Source of the DNA: [Clostridium] hylemonae DSM 15053
GTDB lineage: Bacteria; Bacillota; Clostridia; Lachnospirales; Lachnospiraceae
DNA: 64,000 bases
Assembly (NCBI RefSeq): GCF_008281175.1
Contig: NZ_CP036524.1
Coordinates: forward strand, 186,001-250,000
Direction of reading: 5' to 3'
Shown: piece by piece, positions 36,266 to 45,281 of the stretch
Layout: each line of letters opens with the position of its first letter
How positions within the stretch are numbered: position 1 is the first letter of the stretch
Program-made: the position numbers and the translations under genes
Notes under the pieces: generated by a model
Databases searched by the model: none
Seen by the model: the letters and a program-made list of their open reading frames with translations, nothing else
Told to the model about the DNA's origin: nothing

Positions 36266-37666
36266 CTACACAAACACAAATCCTACGATCAGATAAGCAA
36301 TGAGTGCAAGACCGCCGCACACGAGTGCGTATGGCAGCTGTGTCTTCACATGGTCGATGTGGTCGGCCGCTGCTCCGGTGGACGAAAGTACCGTCGTATC
36401 AGACAGAGGAGAACAGTGGTCGCCGAACACTCCGCCGCCTGCAACGGCAGCAAAGCTTGCGATCACGAGCAGTGTGAGCGTGCCGTCTGTAAAGCTGAAC
36501 GCCAGCGGAAGCGCTATAGGCATACAGATCGCAAAAGTTCCCCAGGAGGAGCCGGTCGCAAATGCCATGACAGCGGACACGAGGAAGATGATAGCCGGCA
36601 GCATGTGCGGGGTAAGCAGGTCCTCCGTCAGGGAGATGATATAATTTGCCGTACCCATCTGTGAGCTCAGCGCGTTGACCGAATAGGCGAGAGCCAGCAG
36701 CATGACTGCAGGCAGCGCGCCTTTTACGCCGTCTGTCAGAGTATTCATGACTTCCTTAAATGGAATGCCCTGTATCATCATGCTCACGGTCATAAAGAGA
36801 ACGACCATCAAAAAGGCTTCCATCGTCTTTGCAGAACTGAAGGCTATGTAGGTGCCGATCGCGATGCTGATGATCATGAGAACCGGGAAAATGAAGTTCA
36901 GGAACACCCGCGGCTTCAGACCCGGATACGCCTGCATCTCTGTGAGTTCTTTTCCGATAAGCGGCGTCGCGCCGTCGCGGATCACTTTACCTTCTTCAAC
37001 CGCACGCTTTTCAGCCTTTTTCATCGGTCCGAAATCTTTGATGATGCCGGAAGCGATCACACCGACAAAGATCACCGCGAATATCGGATAGAAGTTAAAA
37101 GGTATTGCCTTTAAGAAGAGTGCGGACGCATCTTTTTCATCCACAATACATCCGACGCCGACGGCAAGCCCCATGAGGTAAGCGGCCCATCCTGTGATCG
37201 GCATGAGCACACTGACAGGTGCAGACGTGGAGTCTGCGATGTAGGCAAGTTTTTCACGGGATACTTTGGCCTTGTCCGTTATGCTTCTCATTACAGAGCC
37301 GACAAAGAGCGGGCTGAATGAATCACTGAAATAGATAAAGATCCCGAGCACCCACGCCATCAGCTGTGCGCCCCTGCGGCTTAAATTGCGGTCGTGCACT
37401 TTCTGGGAAAATCCCTGGATCGCGCCCGTCTTCTGGAAATAGGCTACGAGAATACCGATAAAAGTGTTCAAGAGCATTACCCACGAAAAGCTTGTAGTTC
37501 CGAGACTTTCTTTTAAAAGTGTCGGGAATCCGAAGACACCCTGGCCTGCCAGCAGCGTTCCGGTGATACACGCGATGGCAAGTGATATAACTGTGTTTCT
37601 CGTTGCGAAAGACAATACGATAGCAAGTATTGCCGGTATGATTGAAATAAATCCCATTGTTTCCAT
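36266..37666 (-). CDS. NhaC-family antiporter linked to alanine dehydrogenase
   Basis: A 466-residue membrane protein of about eleven to twelve spans. Landmarks are IYFSDSFSPLFVGSVMRS, SVLMPITGWAAYLMG, FATGSSWGTFAICMP and GDHCSPLSDTTVLSSTG, the last nearly matching the NhaC-type protein at 16226. It follows ald by 37 bases on the same strand, so the two are probably cotranscribed. NhaC-type carriers include Na+/H+ antiporters and malate/lactate exchangers; the ald link suggests an amino or organic acid may be moved, which is inference. ATG 37666 follows AAGGGGG by about twelve bases. Confidence 0.82.
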   Translation of the reverse strand: METMGFISIIPAILAIVLSFATRNTVISLAIACITGTLLAGQGVFGFPTLLKESLGTTSFSWVMLLNTFIGILVAYFQKTGAIQGFSQKVHDRNLSRRGAQLMAWVLGIFIYFSDSFSPLFVGSVMRSITDKAKVSREKLAYIADSTSAPVSVLMPITGWAAYLMGLAVGVGCIVDEKDASALFLKAIPFNFYPIFAVIFVGVIASGIIKDFGPMKKAEKRAVEEGKVIRDGATPLIGKELTEMQAYPGLKPRVFLNFIFPVLMIISIAIGTYIAFSSAKTMEAFLMVVLFMTVSMMIQGIPFKEVMNTLTDGVKGALPAVMLLALAYSVNALSSQMGTANYIISLTEDLLTPHMLPAIIFLVSAVMAFATGSSWGTFAICMPIALPLAFSFTDGTLTLLVIASFAAVAGGGVFGDHCSPLSDTTVLSSTGAAADHIDHVKTQLPYALVCGGLALIAYLIVGFVFV

Positions 37667-37703
37667 ATAGAATTAAAATCCCCCTTCTCTTTAGTTCCTT
37701 CTA

Positions 37704-38873
37704 TTACGTTAACTTTATAAAATTATCCGACCGGCTGACTGTGGCAGGCGGCGCAAAGTCCAGTTCTCTGCCGGCGATTCCCAGGATTTCCTCCGGACGT
37801 ATCCACGGGCGGTTCTGCAGCGCGCTCGTCTCCTCGTGTGTCAGATACCCTTTATAGGTGGTCAGGCTTCTTCTGAGATAGCCGTCTCTTGCGCAGGCCT
37901 CTGCCACGCCGTTATTCAGTATGCTGCGGAAATGCGGCAGTACGGATGCGGCGTAGGCTACAGAAGTAGAGTTGGCGATCGCTCCCGGGATGTTGCTCAC
38001 GCAGTAGTGGACAACACCTTCCTCCACATAACGCGGATTCTCATGCGTCGTCTCATGGAAGGTCTCGAGCGCGCCCTGTTCGTCATTGCTGATATCAACG
38101 ATGACAGATCCCGGTTCCATCGAGCGTACCATTTCCCTCGTGATAAGATACTCCGTGCTGCCCTTCGGCCATTTTACACAGTTGAGCACCATATCCACAG
38201 AAGGCAGAAGCGCTTTGATATTTTCACGGCTTGAGATGACCGTATCAATACTCTGCCTGTATTCGTTCTGGAGGCGGCGCAGCGTTCCGATGCTGATGTC
38301 CGCCACGGTCACCCAGGCGCCGAGCGCGTGCAGTACGCTGAGGGCAGCCTGCCCAACTGTTCCCCCGCCTAAGATAAGTACCTTCATGCCAAGCGCGCCG
38401 CCAAGGCCGCTGACAAACTTACCTTTGCCTCCGTTGATCGTGAGCATGGATTCCAGTCCCATAAGGGCGCCCTGTTTGCCGGCGGCCTCGCAGTTGGGAG
38501 ACCCGAACCGATGTGAGTCCTCCGCGGTGAACGCGATGACCTTCTTCTTAAGCAGCGCCTGCACCTCCTCCGGATGTGCGGCCGGATGGATACATGTAAA
38601 GACGATCTGGTTTTCCCGGAGAAGTCCGTATTCGGAAGGTTCAAACTCTTTTACTTTGGCGATAAAGTCACAGCTTTTATAGATCTCCTCTGCGGTATCT
38701 GTCAGGACAGCCCCTTCAACGGCATATTTTTCATCCGGAAAGCCCGCTTTCGCTCCGGCGCCTTTCTGGACATAGACCCGGTGACCGTCCGCGGCCAGTC
38801 CTGCCACTTCCACAGGAGTAGCGATGACCCGGTTCTCACCCGTCTTGATATCTTTTAATATTCCTACGTTCAT
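37704..38873 (-). CDS. ald: Alanine dehydrogenase
   Basis: A 389-residue NAD-dependent enzyme that interconverts L-alanine and pyruvate plus ammonia. The N-terminal domain starts VGILKDIKTGENRVIATP (as in Ald and transhydrogenase alpha) and holds the catalytic Lys and His region (FTCIHPAAHPEE). The NAD fold has LILGGGTVGQAAL. The C terminus is slightly divergent from the textbook protein (NRPWIRPEEILG), but no key part is missing. It has its own promoter and precedes the NhaC-type carrier. The reaction feeds pyruvate to the nearby oxidoreductase and dikinase. Confidence 0.9.
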   Translation of the reverse strand: MNVGILKDIKTGENRVIATPVEVAGLAADGHRVYVQKGAGAKAGFPDEKYAVEGAVLTDTAEEIYKSCDFIAKVKEFEPSEYGLLRENQIVFTCIHPAAHPEEVQALLKKKVIAFTAEDSHRFGSPNCEAAGKQGALMGLESMLTINGGKGKFVSGLGGALGMKVLILGGGTVGQAALSVLHALGAWVTVADISIGTLRRLQNEYRQSIDTVISSRENIKALLPSVDMVLNCVKWPKGSTEYLITREMVRSMEPGSVIVDISNDEQGALETFHETTHENPRYVEEGVVHYCVSNIPGAIANSTSVAYAASVLPHFRSILNNGVAEACARDGYLRRSLTTYKGYLTHEETSALQNRPWIRPEEILGIAGRELDFAPPATVSRSDNFIKLT

Positions 38874-38932
38874 ATCCTTTTCCTCTCAATTTCTCTGTTA
38901 AATGCTGCAGGCCTCTGCCTGTCTTTTACGTT

Positions 38933-38948
38933 TTATGCAAATTATGCA
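38933..38948. promoter_or_regulatory. Paired TTATGCAAATTATGCA motif in the ald leader
   Basis: ATGCAAATTATGCA reads as two close ATGCA half-sites in the ald 5' leader; a possible operator, with no regulator identified. Confidence 0.25.
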
Positions 38949-38961
38949 GAAATGCTTTTAT

Positions 38962-38990
38962 ATTATACATGATTTATTCTCTTGCTGCAA
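38962..38990 (-). promoter_or_regulatory. Promoter of ald
   Basis: On the minus strand TTGCAG (38985-38990), a 17-base spacer and a perfect TATAAT (38962-38967), about 90 bases upstream of the start. Confidence 0.65.
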
Positions 38991-39080
38991 CAAAAAGTGA
39001 CATGATAAATGCCGTTTCCGGCAATTGTGAATGGGAGTGCCAAAGGCCCCTGTTTTTTTGATTTCTTAGGGTTTAAGGGG

Positions 39081-39109
39081 TTGACGAACCCTGTCAAAAA
39101 CAGTACAAT
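39081..39109 (+). promoter_or_regulatory. Promoter of ppdK
   Basis: TTGACG (39081-39086), a 17-base spacer and TACAAT (39104-39109), 46 bases before the start codon. Confidence 0.7.
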
Positions 39110-39155
39110 ATTATGTGCGACTTAGAAAGTAAAATTAGTTTAGGAGGTCATGAAA

Positions 39156-41786
39156 ATGGCAAAATGGGTTTATATGTTTACAGAAGGTAACGCGACCATG
39201 AGGAACCTTCTGGGTGGAAAAGGCTCTAATCTTGCTGAGATGACAAATTTAGGTCTTCCAGTGCCACAGGGCTTTACGATCACAACAGAAGCTTGTACCC
39301 AGTACTATGAGGACGGGGAAAAGATCAATGACGAAATCATGGCACAGATCATGGAATCCATCACGAAGATGGAAGAGATTACAGGCAAGAAATTCGGAGA
39401 CAAAGAGAATCCGCTTCTCGTATCAGTACGTTCAGGAGCAAGAGCTTCCATGCCAGGTATGATGGACACGATCCTCAACCTTGGTCTTAACGAAGAAGTT
39501 GTTGAAGTACTGGCTAATAAATCAGGAAACCCGCGTTGGGCATGGGACTGCTACAGAAGATTCATCCAGATGTACTCTGACGTAGTTATGGAAGTTGGTA
39601 AGAAATACTTTGAAGAGCTTATCGACAAGATGAAAGAGGAAAAAGGCGTTACTCAGGACGTTGACCTCACAGCAGAAGATTTACAGGTGCTTGCTGAGCA
39701 GTTCAAAGATGAATACAAAGAAAAAATCGGACAGGACTTCCCGACAGACCCGAAGGAGCAGCTGATGGGAGCCATCAAAGCTGTATTCCGTTCATGGGAC
39801 AACCCAAGAGCCAACGTATACCGTCGTGACAACGATATCCCTTACTCATGGGGAACAGCTGTCAACGTACAGATGATGGCTTTCGGTAACATGGGTGATA
39901 CATCAGGAACAGGTGTTGCATTTACACGTGATCCGGCTACAGGCGAGAAGAAGCTCATGGGCGAGTTCCTTATGAACGCACAGGGCGAGGACGTTGTTGC
40001 CGGTGTACGTACACCTCAGAAGATCGACCAGTTACAGGAAGTTATGCCGGAAGTATACGACCAGTTCGTTGGAATCTGCCATAAGCTTGAAGACCACTAT
40101 AGAGATATGCAGGACATGGAGTTCACTATCGAAGATAAGAAACTCTACATGCTGCAGACACGTAACGGTAAGAGGACAGCTCAGGCTGCTCTGAAGATCG
40201 CCTGCGACCTTGTTGACGAAGGCATGATCACAGAAGAAAAAGCCGTTGCCATGATCGACCCGAGAAACTTAGATACATTACTTCATCCTCAGTTTGACGC
40301 TGCTGCGATCAAGGCTGCGACACCGATCGGCAAAGCACTCGGCGCGTCTCCAGGAGCTGCATGCGGTAAAGTTGTATTTACAGCCGACGATGCGAAGAAC
40401 TGGGCTGCAAGAGGAGAGAAAGTGATCCTTGTCCGCCTTGAGACATCTCCGGAAGATATTGAAGGTATGAAGGCTGCGCAGGGTATCCTGACAGTCCGCG
40501 GCGGTATGACATCACACGCAGCCGTTGTTGCGCGTGGAATGGGTACATGCTGTGTATCCGGATGCGGCGATATCGCTATGGATGAGGCAAACAAGAAATT
40601 TACACTGGCAGGAAAAGAGTTCCACGAAGGAGATGCGCTCTCCCTTGACGGTTCTACAGGTAACATCTACGATGGCCTGATTCCTACAGTTGACGCTACG
40701 ATCGCAGGTGAATTCGGAAGGATCATGGGATGGGCTGACAAGTACAGAACAATGAAGGTTCGTACCAATGCCGACACACCTGGAGATGCAAGAAAAGCAC
40801 GCGAGCTCGGAGCAGAAGGTATCGGACTGTGCCGTACAGAGCATATGTTCTTTGAAGGCGACAGGATCGATGCATTCCGTGAGATGATCTGTTCCGACAC
40901 AGTAGAAGAAAGAGAAGCAGCGCTTGAGAAGATCCTTCCGGTACAGCAGGGAGACTTTGAAGGACTGTTTGAAGCACTGGAAGGAAATCCGGTCACGATC
41001 CGTTTCTTAGACCCGCCGCTTCATGAGTTCGTTCCGACAGAGGAAGAAGACATCAAGAAACTTGCGGACGCTCAGGGCAAAACAGTAGATCAGATCAAGA
41101 CGATCATCGATTCTCTCCATGAGTTCAACCCGATGATGGGACACCGTGGATGCCGTCTTGCAGTTACCTATCCGGAGATTGCAAAGATGCAGACAAAAGC
41201 GGTTATCCGCGCAGCGATCAATGTACAGAAAGCACACGCTGACTGGAGCGTTTGCCCGGAGATCATGATTCCGCTGATCGGCGATATCAAAGAATTCAAA
41301 TATGTTAAGAAGATCGTTGTTGAGACAGCAGACGCAGAAATCGCTGCAGCAGGAAGCGACCTCAAGTACGAAGTTGGTACGATGATCGAGATTCCTAGAG
41401 CTTGCCTGACAGCAGACGATATTGCAAAAGAAGCTGACTTCTTCTGCTTCGGTACAAACGACCTGACACAGATGACATTCGGATTCTCACGTGATGATGC
41501 AGGTAAGTTCCTCGATGCATATTATGACGCTAAGATCTTTGAGAACGATCCGTTTGCCAAACTGGATCAGACAGGCGTCGGCCAGCTTATGGAAATGGCT
41601 ATTGCCAAAGGAAGACCGGCAAATGATAAACTTCATGTCGGTATCTGCGGCGAGCACGGCGGAGACCCATCTTCTGTAGAATTCTGCAACAAGTTAGGCC
41701 TCAACTATGTATCCTGCTCACCATTCCGTGTGCCGATCGCAAGATTAGCGGCAGCACAGGCAGCTATCACAGCCAAGAATGCATAG
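39156..41786 (+). CDS. ppdK: Pyruvate, phosphate dikinase
   Basis: An 876-residue enzyme that interconverts pyruvate, ATP and phosphate with PEP, AMP and pyrophosphate. Domains in order: N-terminal ATP grasp, a central phosphohistidine domain with His454 in GGMTSHAAVVARG, and a C-terminal PEP/pyruvate barrel with the catalytic Cys831 in GICGEHGGDP. Both residues fall where the Clostridium symbiosum enzyme has them. ATG 39156 is chosen because AGGAGG (39142-39147) is eight bases upstream; ATG 39150 is too close. The pyrophosphate made could serve the phosphofructokinase at 1942-3165. It is transcribed alone. Confidence 0.97.
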   Translation: MAKWVYMFTEGNATMRNLLGGKGSNLAEMTNLGLPVPQGFTITTEACTQYYEDGEKINDEIMAQIMESITKMEEITGKKFGDKENPLLVSVRSGARASMPGMMDTILNLGLNEEVVEVLANKSGNPRWAWDCYRRFIQMYSDVVMEVGKKYFEELIDKMKEEKGVTQDVDLTAEDLQVLAEQFKDEYKEKIGQDFPTDPKEQLMGAIKAVFRSWDNPRANVYRRDNDIPYSWGTAVNVQMMAFGNMGDTSGTGVAFTRDPATGEKKLMGEFLMNAQGEDVVAGVRTPQKIDQLQEVMPEVYDQFVGICHKLEDHYRDMQDMEFTIEDKKLYMLQTRNGKRTAQAALKIACDLVDEGMITEEKAVAMIDPRNLDTLLHPQFDAAAIKAATPIGKALGASPGAACGKVVFTADDAKNWAARGEKVILVRLETSPEDIEGMKAAQGILTVRGGMTSHAAVVARGMGTCCVSGCGDIAMDEANKKFTLAGKEFHEGDALSLDGSTGNIYDGLIPTVDATIAGEFGRIMGWADKYRTMKVRTNADTPGDARKARELGAEGIGLCRTEHMFFEGDRIDAFREMICSDTVEEREAALEKILPVQQGDFEGLFEALEGNPVTIRFLDPPLHEFVPTEEEDIKKLADAQGKTVDQIKTIIDSLHEFNPMMGHRGCRLAVTYPEIAKMQTKAVIRAAINVQKAHADWSVCPEIMIPLIGDIKEFKYVKKIVVETADAEIAAAGSDLKYEVGTMIEIPRACLTADDIAKEADFFCFGTNDLTQMTFGFSRDDAGKFLDAYYDAKIFENDPFAKLDQTGVGQLMEMAIAKGRPANDKLHVGICGEHGGDPSSVEFCNKLGLNYVSCSPFRVPIARLAAAQAAITAKNA

Positions 41787-41810
41787 TCAATAGAATAAGA
41801 ATCATATTGA

Positions 41811-41852
41811 AAGCCGTCAGTTCTTTTTATTAAGGAGCTGGCGGCTTTTTTG
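41811..41852 (+). terminator. Terminator of ppdK
   Basis: AAGCCGTCAG pairs with CTGGCGGCTT across an A/T-rich loop, followed by TTTTTT. Confidence 0.85.
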
Positions 41853-42188
41853 TGGCAAAAATAATTAACTGTTCATTCTGTAATAATGGTATAATTGAGT
41901 AGATATCATTCAGAATTATGAAGGGGAGGGCTGTCTGGGTAATAAGTATTAAGACAGAGGCATAACGTATATGGGTTGATAGATGAGAGAAGTGCTGTAT
42001 ATGAGATTCCGAGTCTGTAGTGCGAATGTGAAGTGAACATAAAATTCCCGGGAGATTCGCACCAAAAAAGTTGCACAAAACAATCAGGCGTATTAGACTA
42101 TAAGATAAATATGATTATATATCTAAAGAAATTCGTAGTATAGTACAAAAAGCTTTGTCTTTTTGTGCTGGAATTTAGATATATTTGC
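41853..42188 (+). other. CRISPR leader region
   Basis: An A/T-rich stretch of 336 bases with no gene, between the ppdK terminator and the first repeat. A -10-like TATAAT sits at 41890-41895. The pair GTGCGAAT (near 42021) and ATTCGCAC (near 42054) can close a hairpin; I recall this kind of element between cas2 and type I-C arrays, but this is memory and not a check. The repeats degenerate at the far end, which also places the leader here. Confidence 0.55.
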
Positions 42189-42533
42189 GTCGTTCCCCTT
42201 GTGGGAACGTGGATTGAAACGACATAGGGTACGTCCATAGTGATAAATATTACTCGTTCCCCTTGTGGGAACGTGGATTGAAACATCAAACCAGCCGTTG
42301 AAGATATGATACAGCCGCAGTCGTTCCCCTTGTGGGAACGTGGATTGAAACAACTCCGAACACTTCTACGCGAACCACTTTTTCGTCGTTCCCCTTGTGG
42401 GAACGTGGATTGAAACGTGTTTTTGAATATGGAGGAGATCACCACTCTTTGTCGTTCCCCTTGTGGGAACGAGGATTTAAAACTTTTAGCAGTCAACCAC
42501 GCGTTAATGAATGACTGTTGTTCTCCTTGTGGG
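42189..42533 (+). CRISPR. Orphan CRISPR array, type I-C-like repeats
   Basis: Four full 32-base repeats start at 42189, 42253, 42320 and 42385; a fifth at 42451-42482 is degenerate and a remnant at 42517-42533 keeps only the first 17 bases with two changes. The unit starts GTCGTTCCCC, has a short inverted repeat (GTTCCC/GGGAAC) and ends GTGGATTGAAAC, the end typical of type I-C. Repeat 2 differs at its first base. Spacers are 32-35 bases and all different. Decay at the 3' end and the GAAAC end put the leader on the left. There is no cas gene in the window, so this array depends on genes elsewhere or is a relic. Confidence 0.92.
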
Positions 42534-42641
42534 TGTCTGCTTCTCATTGTAGATGAAGATTCACGGCCTCCGGTGACAGTGACAGGCAAGGCGGAGGAGC
42601 AGATGATCCGTTATGAGGATCTACAGAAAATGGAGGGATAA
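42534..42641 (+). pseudogene. Possible 3' remnant of a protein gene after the CRISPR array
   Basis: The last 35 codons before a TAA at 42639-42641 read like coding sequence (DEDSRPPVTVTGKAEEQMIR and on), but upstream the frame runs only through decayed repeats. There is no start or ribosome site of its own. It may be the tail of a gene cut by array insertion or deletion. I do not recognise the family. Confidence 0.3.
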
Positions 42642-42664
42642 CAGGACATATGATAAGTGTATGT

Positions 42665-42698
42665 GCTCTCCATCCGTAAGGGTGGAGAGCTTTTTTCT
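42665..42698 (+). terminator. Terminator after the CRISPR region
   Basis: GCTCTCCATCC pairs with GGGTGGAGAGC (one G-T pair), followed by TTTTTT. It isolates the array from the lipid genes. Confidence 0.85.
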
Positions 42699-42831
42699 AC
42701 CAGCATTTTGGGAGGCTGTTTTATAAAAAATAAAGAAATTATTAGGATTTCCTAAAGAAGCGGGAATAAAGAGTGCAATTTTTCAGAAGTCTGCTATAAT
42801 GTTCAGTAGGCTGTGATAAAGGAGAAATGGA

Positions 42832-43560
42832 ATGGGAACCAGATGCAGAATAAAAAATCCAATACTGCCTAAATATGCCATATTTCCGCTGCTTGCCTGT
42901 GTGACGGTAAACTTTATGGCATACAACGGGACAGAAGTGCTGACCAGGTCGTGGAAACACTATGACCTGACACTTCCTTTTGACGGGATGGTTCCTGTCA
43001 TACCGTGGTTTGTGGTGATTTATCTGGGCTGTTATCTGTTCTGGATTGCCAACTATATTCTGATAGCAAGGCAGGGAAAAGAGCACTGTTACCGCTTTGT
43101 GACAGCGGATATGATGTCGCGGATCGTCTGTGCGGTCATATTTCTGCTGCTTCCGACGACGAATGTAAGACCAGAGCTGGCCGGTGACGGACTCTGGGTA
43201 ATGCTGCTTCGGATGATATATGAGATAGACCGTCCGACCAGACTTTTTCCTTCGTTTCACTGTCTGGTGAGCTGGTTTTGCTATATCGGCATACGCGGAC
43301 AGAAGAATGTTCCGAAAGCATACCGGATGTTTTCCTGTCTGTTTGCGATTTTGATCTGTGTATCGACCCAGGTGACAAAGCAGCATTATATTGTAGATGC
43401 GGTCGGAGGGATCCTCGTGGCGGAAGGCACGTACTGGATCGCGTTTCACACAGAGTTATACCGTACTCCAAAGAACTTATTTGACAGACTGTACCGTCTG
43501 TGTTTTGAAAGAAGGAGAAGACCTGTAGAAAAGAGGGGGAACTGTGGGGAGCAAGAATAA
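42832..43560 (+). CDS. PAP2-superfamily membrane phosphatase
   Basis: A 242-residue protein with about six membrane spans. PAP2 motifs are FPSFHCLVSW (the SFH-type motif, His as acid) and STQVTKQHYIVDAVGG (the second His and Asp). The first motif (KxxxxxxRP) is seen as EIDRPTRLFPS. PAP2 enzymes remove phosphate from lipid phosphates. It opens a run of four lipid genes; the next start overlaps its end by 17 bases, so they are cotranscribed. TATAAT at 42795-42800 is a probable -10 box. Which lipid it uses is not evident. Confidence 0.85.
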   Translation: MGTRCRIKNPILPKYAIFPLLACVTVNFMAYNGTEVLTRSWKHYDLTLPFDGMVPVIPWFVVIYLGCYLFWIANYILIARQGKEHCYRFVTADMMSRIVCAVIFLLLPTTNVRPELAGDGLWVMLLRMIYEIDRPTRLFPSFHCLVSWFCYIGIRGQKNVPKAYRMFSCLFAILICVSTQVTKQHYIVDAVGGILVAEGTYWIAFHTELYRTPKNLFDRLYRLCFERRRRPVEKRGNCGEQE

Positions 43561-44578
43561 GAAAATAGCAAATATGGTATTTCTCCTTGTAGTATTTGCG
43601 CTGACATTGTACAGTGTGTTTAAAGGCGAGGATCTGCGCGCCGTCCTGCGGGCCATTATCACGGTCAATCCGTGGTATCTGCTTCCTGGGATCGCCGGCG
43701 TCATCATCTTTATATGGGGAGAATCCATTATCATACATTACATGTTCGGGACTCTGAAGATACGCACGAAAAGATGGACTTGTTTCCTCTATTCCTGCGT
43801 GGGATTTTTTTTCAGTGCGATAACGCCGTCCGCAAGCGGAGGGCAGCCGATGCAGATTTATTACATGCGGAAGAATAAAATTCCGGTTCCGGTCTCGACA
43901 TTGGTTTTAATGATTGTTACAATAACATATAAGTCGGTGCTTGTCGCGATCGGACTGTTTGTGGCATTTTTCCAAAGAGGTTTTGTGCACCGGTATCTGG
44001 AGGGGATCCTTCCAATCTTCTATCTTGGAGTCGCGCTGAATGTACTGTGCTGTATCGCCATGTCCATACTGGCGTTCCACCCGGCGCTGGCAAAGTGGAT
44101 CATGATGAAATTCCTAAAGATACTGGAACGTATTCACATATTAAAGCACAAGCCGGAACGCACACGGCGTCTGGCGGAGTCCATGGACCAGTACAATGCT
44201 ACGGCACTGTATCTGCGCACCCACGGAAGAGTGATAGTAAATGTGCTTATCATCACATTTCTGCAGCGCTTTGCCTTGTTCTTTGTCACGTGGTTCGTAT
44301 ACAAGGCATTCGGCCTGAACGGGGCGCATATCTATGATGTAGTCATGCTTCAGGCAGTTGTGTCGGTGTCGGTTGATATGCTGCCGCTGCCGGGAGGAAT
44401 GGGAATCAGTGAAAATCTGTTCCTGATCATCTTTAAAGGCATATTTACAGCCGGGCTTCTGCTGCCCGGAATGGTTTTAAGCAGGGGGATCGCTTATTAT
44501 GTACAGCTTCTGCTCAGCGCGGGCATGACTTTGTTCGCTCATCTTACGATCGGGCAGAAAGCGGCAGATAAAATATGA
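43544..44578 (+). CDS. Flippase-like membrane protein (UPF0104 / MprF N-terminal domain-like)
   Basis: A 344-residue polytopic protein with eight or so membrane spans. It resembles the lysylphosphatidylglycerol synthetase membrane region and the UPF0104/AglD family, with SGGQPMQIYYMRKNK and LPLPGGMGISENLF as recognisable loops. There is no C-terminal aminoacyl transferase domain, so it does not make lysyl-lipids; it may move a lipid or a lipid-linked intermediate. It starts at a GTG (43544) preceded by GAGGGGGA, inside the end of the PAP2 gene, and precedes pssA by 21 bases. Confidence 0.8.
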   Translation: MGSKNKKIANMVFLLVVFALTLYSVFKGEDLRAVLRAIITVNPWYLLPGIAGVIIFIWGESIIIHYMFGTLKIRTKRWTCFLYSCVGFFFSAITPSASGGQPMQIYYMRKNKIPVPVSTLVLMIVTITYKSVLVAIGLFVAFFQRGFVHRYLEGILPIFYLGVALNVLCCIAMSILAFHPALAKWIMMKFLKILERIHILKHKPERTRRLAESMDQYNATALYLRTHGRVIVNVLIITFLQRFALFFVTWFVYKAFGLNGAHIYDVVMLQAVVSVSVDMLPLPGGMGISENLFLIIFKGIFTAGLLLPGMVLSRGIAYYVQLLLSAGMTLFAHLTIGQKAADKI

Positions 44579-44599
44579 GTAAAGGAAAGAGAGAGTAAA

Positions 44600-45268
44600 A
44601 TGATAGGAATCTATAATTATACGGTAGTGCTGACTTATGTGAGTCTTGCATCATCTGTATTCGGAATGACACAGGCAATCCACGGAAGATTTAAGACTGC
44701 CATCTTATGTCTGGCCATATCTGGTTTATGTGATATGTTTGACGGTAAGATCGCGCGGACGAAAAAGGACAGAACGGACGATGAGAAGGCATTTGGCATA
44801 CAGATCGATTCTCTCTGCGACGTCGTCTGTTTCGGCGCGTTCCCGGCGCTGATATGTTACCTGCTCGGTGTGCGAGGCCCCATCGGCATTGCCATTATTA
44901 TACTGTACTGTATAAACTCAGTGATCCGTCTCGCCTATTTTAATGTGATGGAGGCGAAAAACGCCCTCGTGACGGAAAGCGGAGAGAAGTATTACAGAGG
45001 ACTGCCGATAACATCCATGGCGATCGTGCTTCCTCTTGTGTTTATGGTTCAGTTTTTTGTGCCGGACTGGGTGTTCCGCATCTGCCTGCACCTTGCGCTT
45101 TTGATCGTAGGTATATTGTTTATAGGCAACTTTAAGCTGAGAAAGCCGAAGAACGGCACGCTGGCGGTTCTCGTGGCAGTGGTGGGCGCCGCTGTGCTCA
45201 TAATGATCATTTTCACGAATTACCGTATCAGCTTCCACACAGGCTGGCCGTGGTTCTGCAGAAGATGA
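44600..45268 (+). CDS. pssA: CDP-diacylglycerol-serine O-phosphatidyltransferase
   Basis: A 222-residue CDP-alcohol phosphatidyltransferase of five to six membrane spans. The family active-site pattern is intact: CDMFDGKIAR, then after ten residues GIQIDSLCDVV, giving the required Asp pairs. With the decarboxylase encoded next, it makes phosphatidylserine from CDP-diacylglycerol and serine. The start at 44600 follows GGAAAGAGAGAG. Length is that of the short PssA form. The product is the substrate of Psd, and both sit in one operon. Confidence 0.9.
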   Translation: MIGIYNYTVVLTYVSLASSVFGMTQAIHGRFKTAILCLAISGLCDMFDGKIARTKKDRTDDEKAFGIQIDSLCDVVCFGAFPALICYLLGVRGPIGIAIIILYCINSVIRLAYFNVMEAKNALVTESGEKYYRGLPITSMAIVLPLVFMVQFFVPDWVFRICLHLALLIVGILFIGNFKLRKPKNGTLAVLVAVVGAAVLIMIIFTNYRISFHTGWPWFCRR

Positions 45269-45281
45269 AAGTGAGTATGAC

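Noticed and set aside
42098-42641. Open frames across the CRISPR array on both strands with repeated peptides such as FNPRSHKGND
   Set aside because: They are translations of the repeats; no ribosome site and no homology expected.
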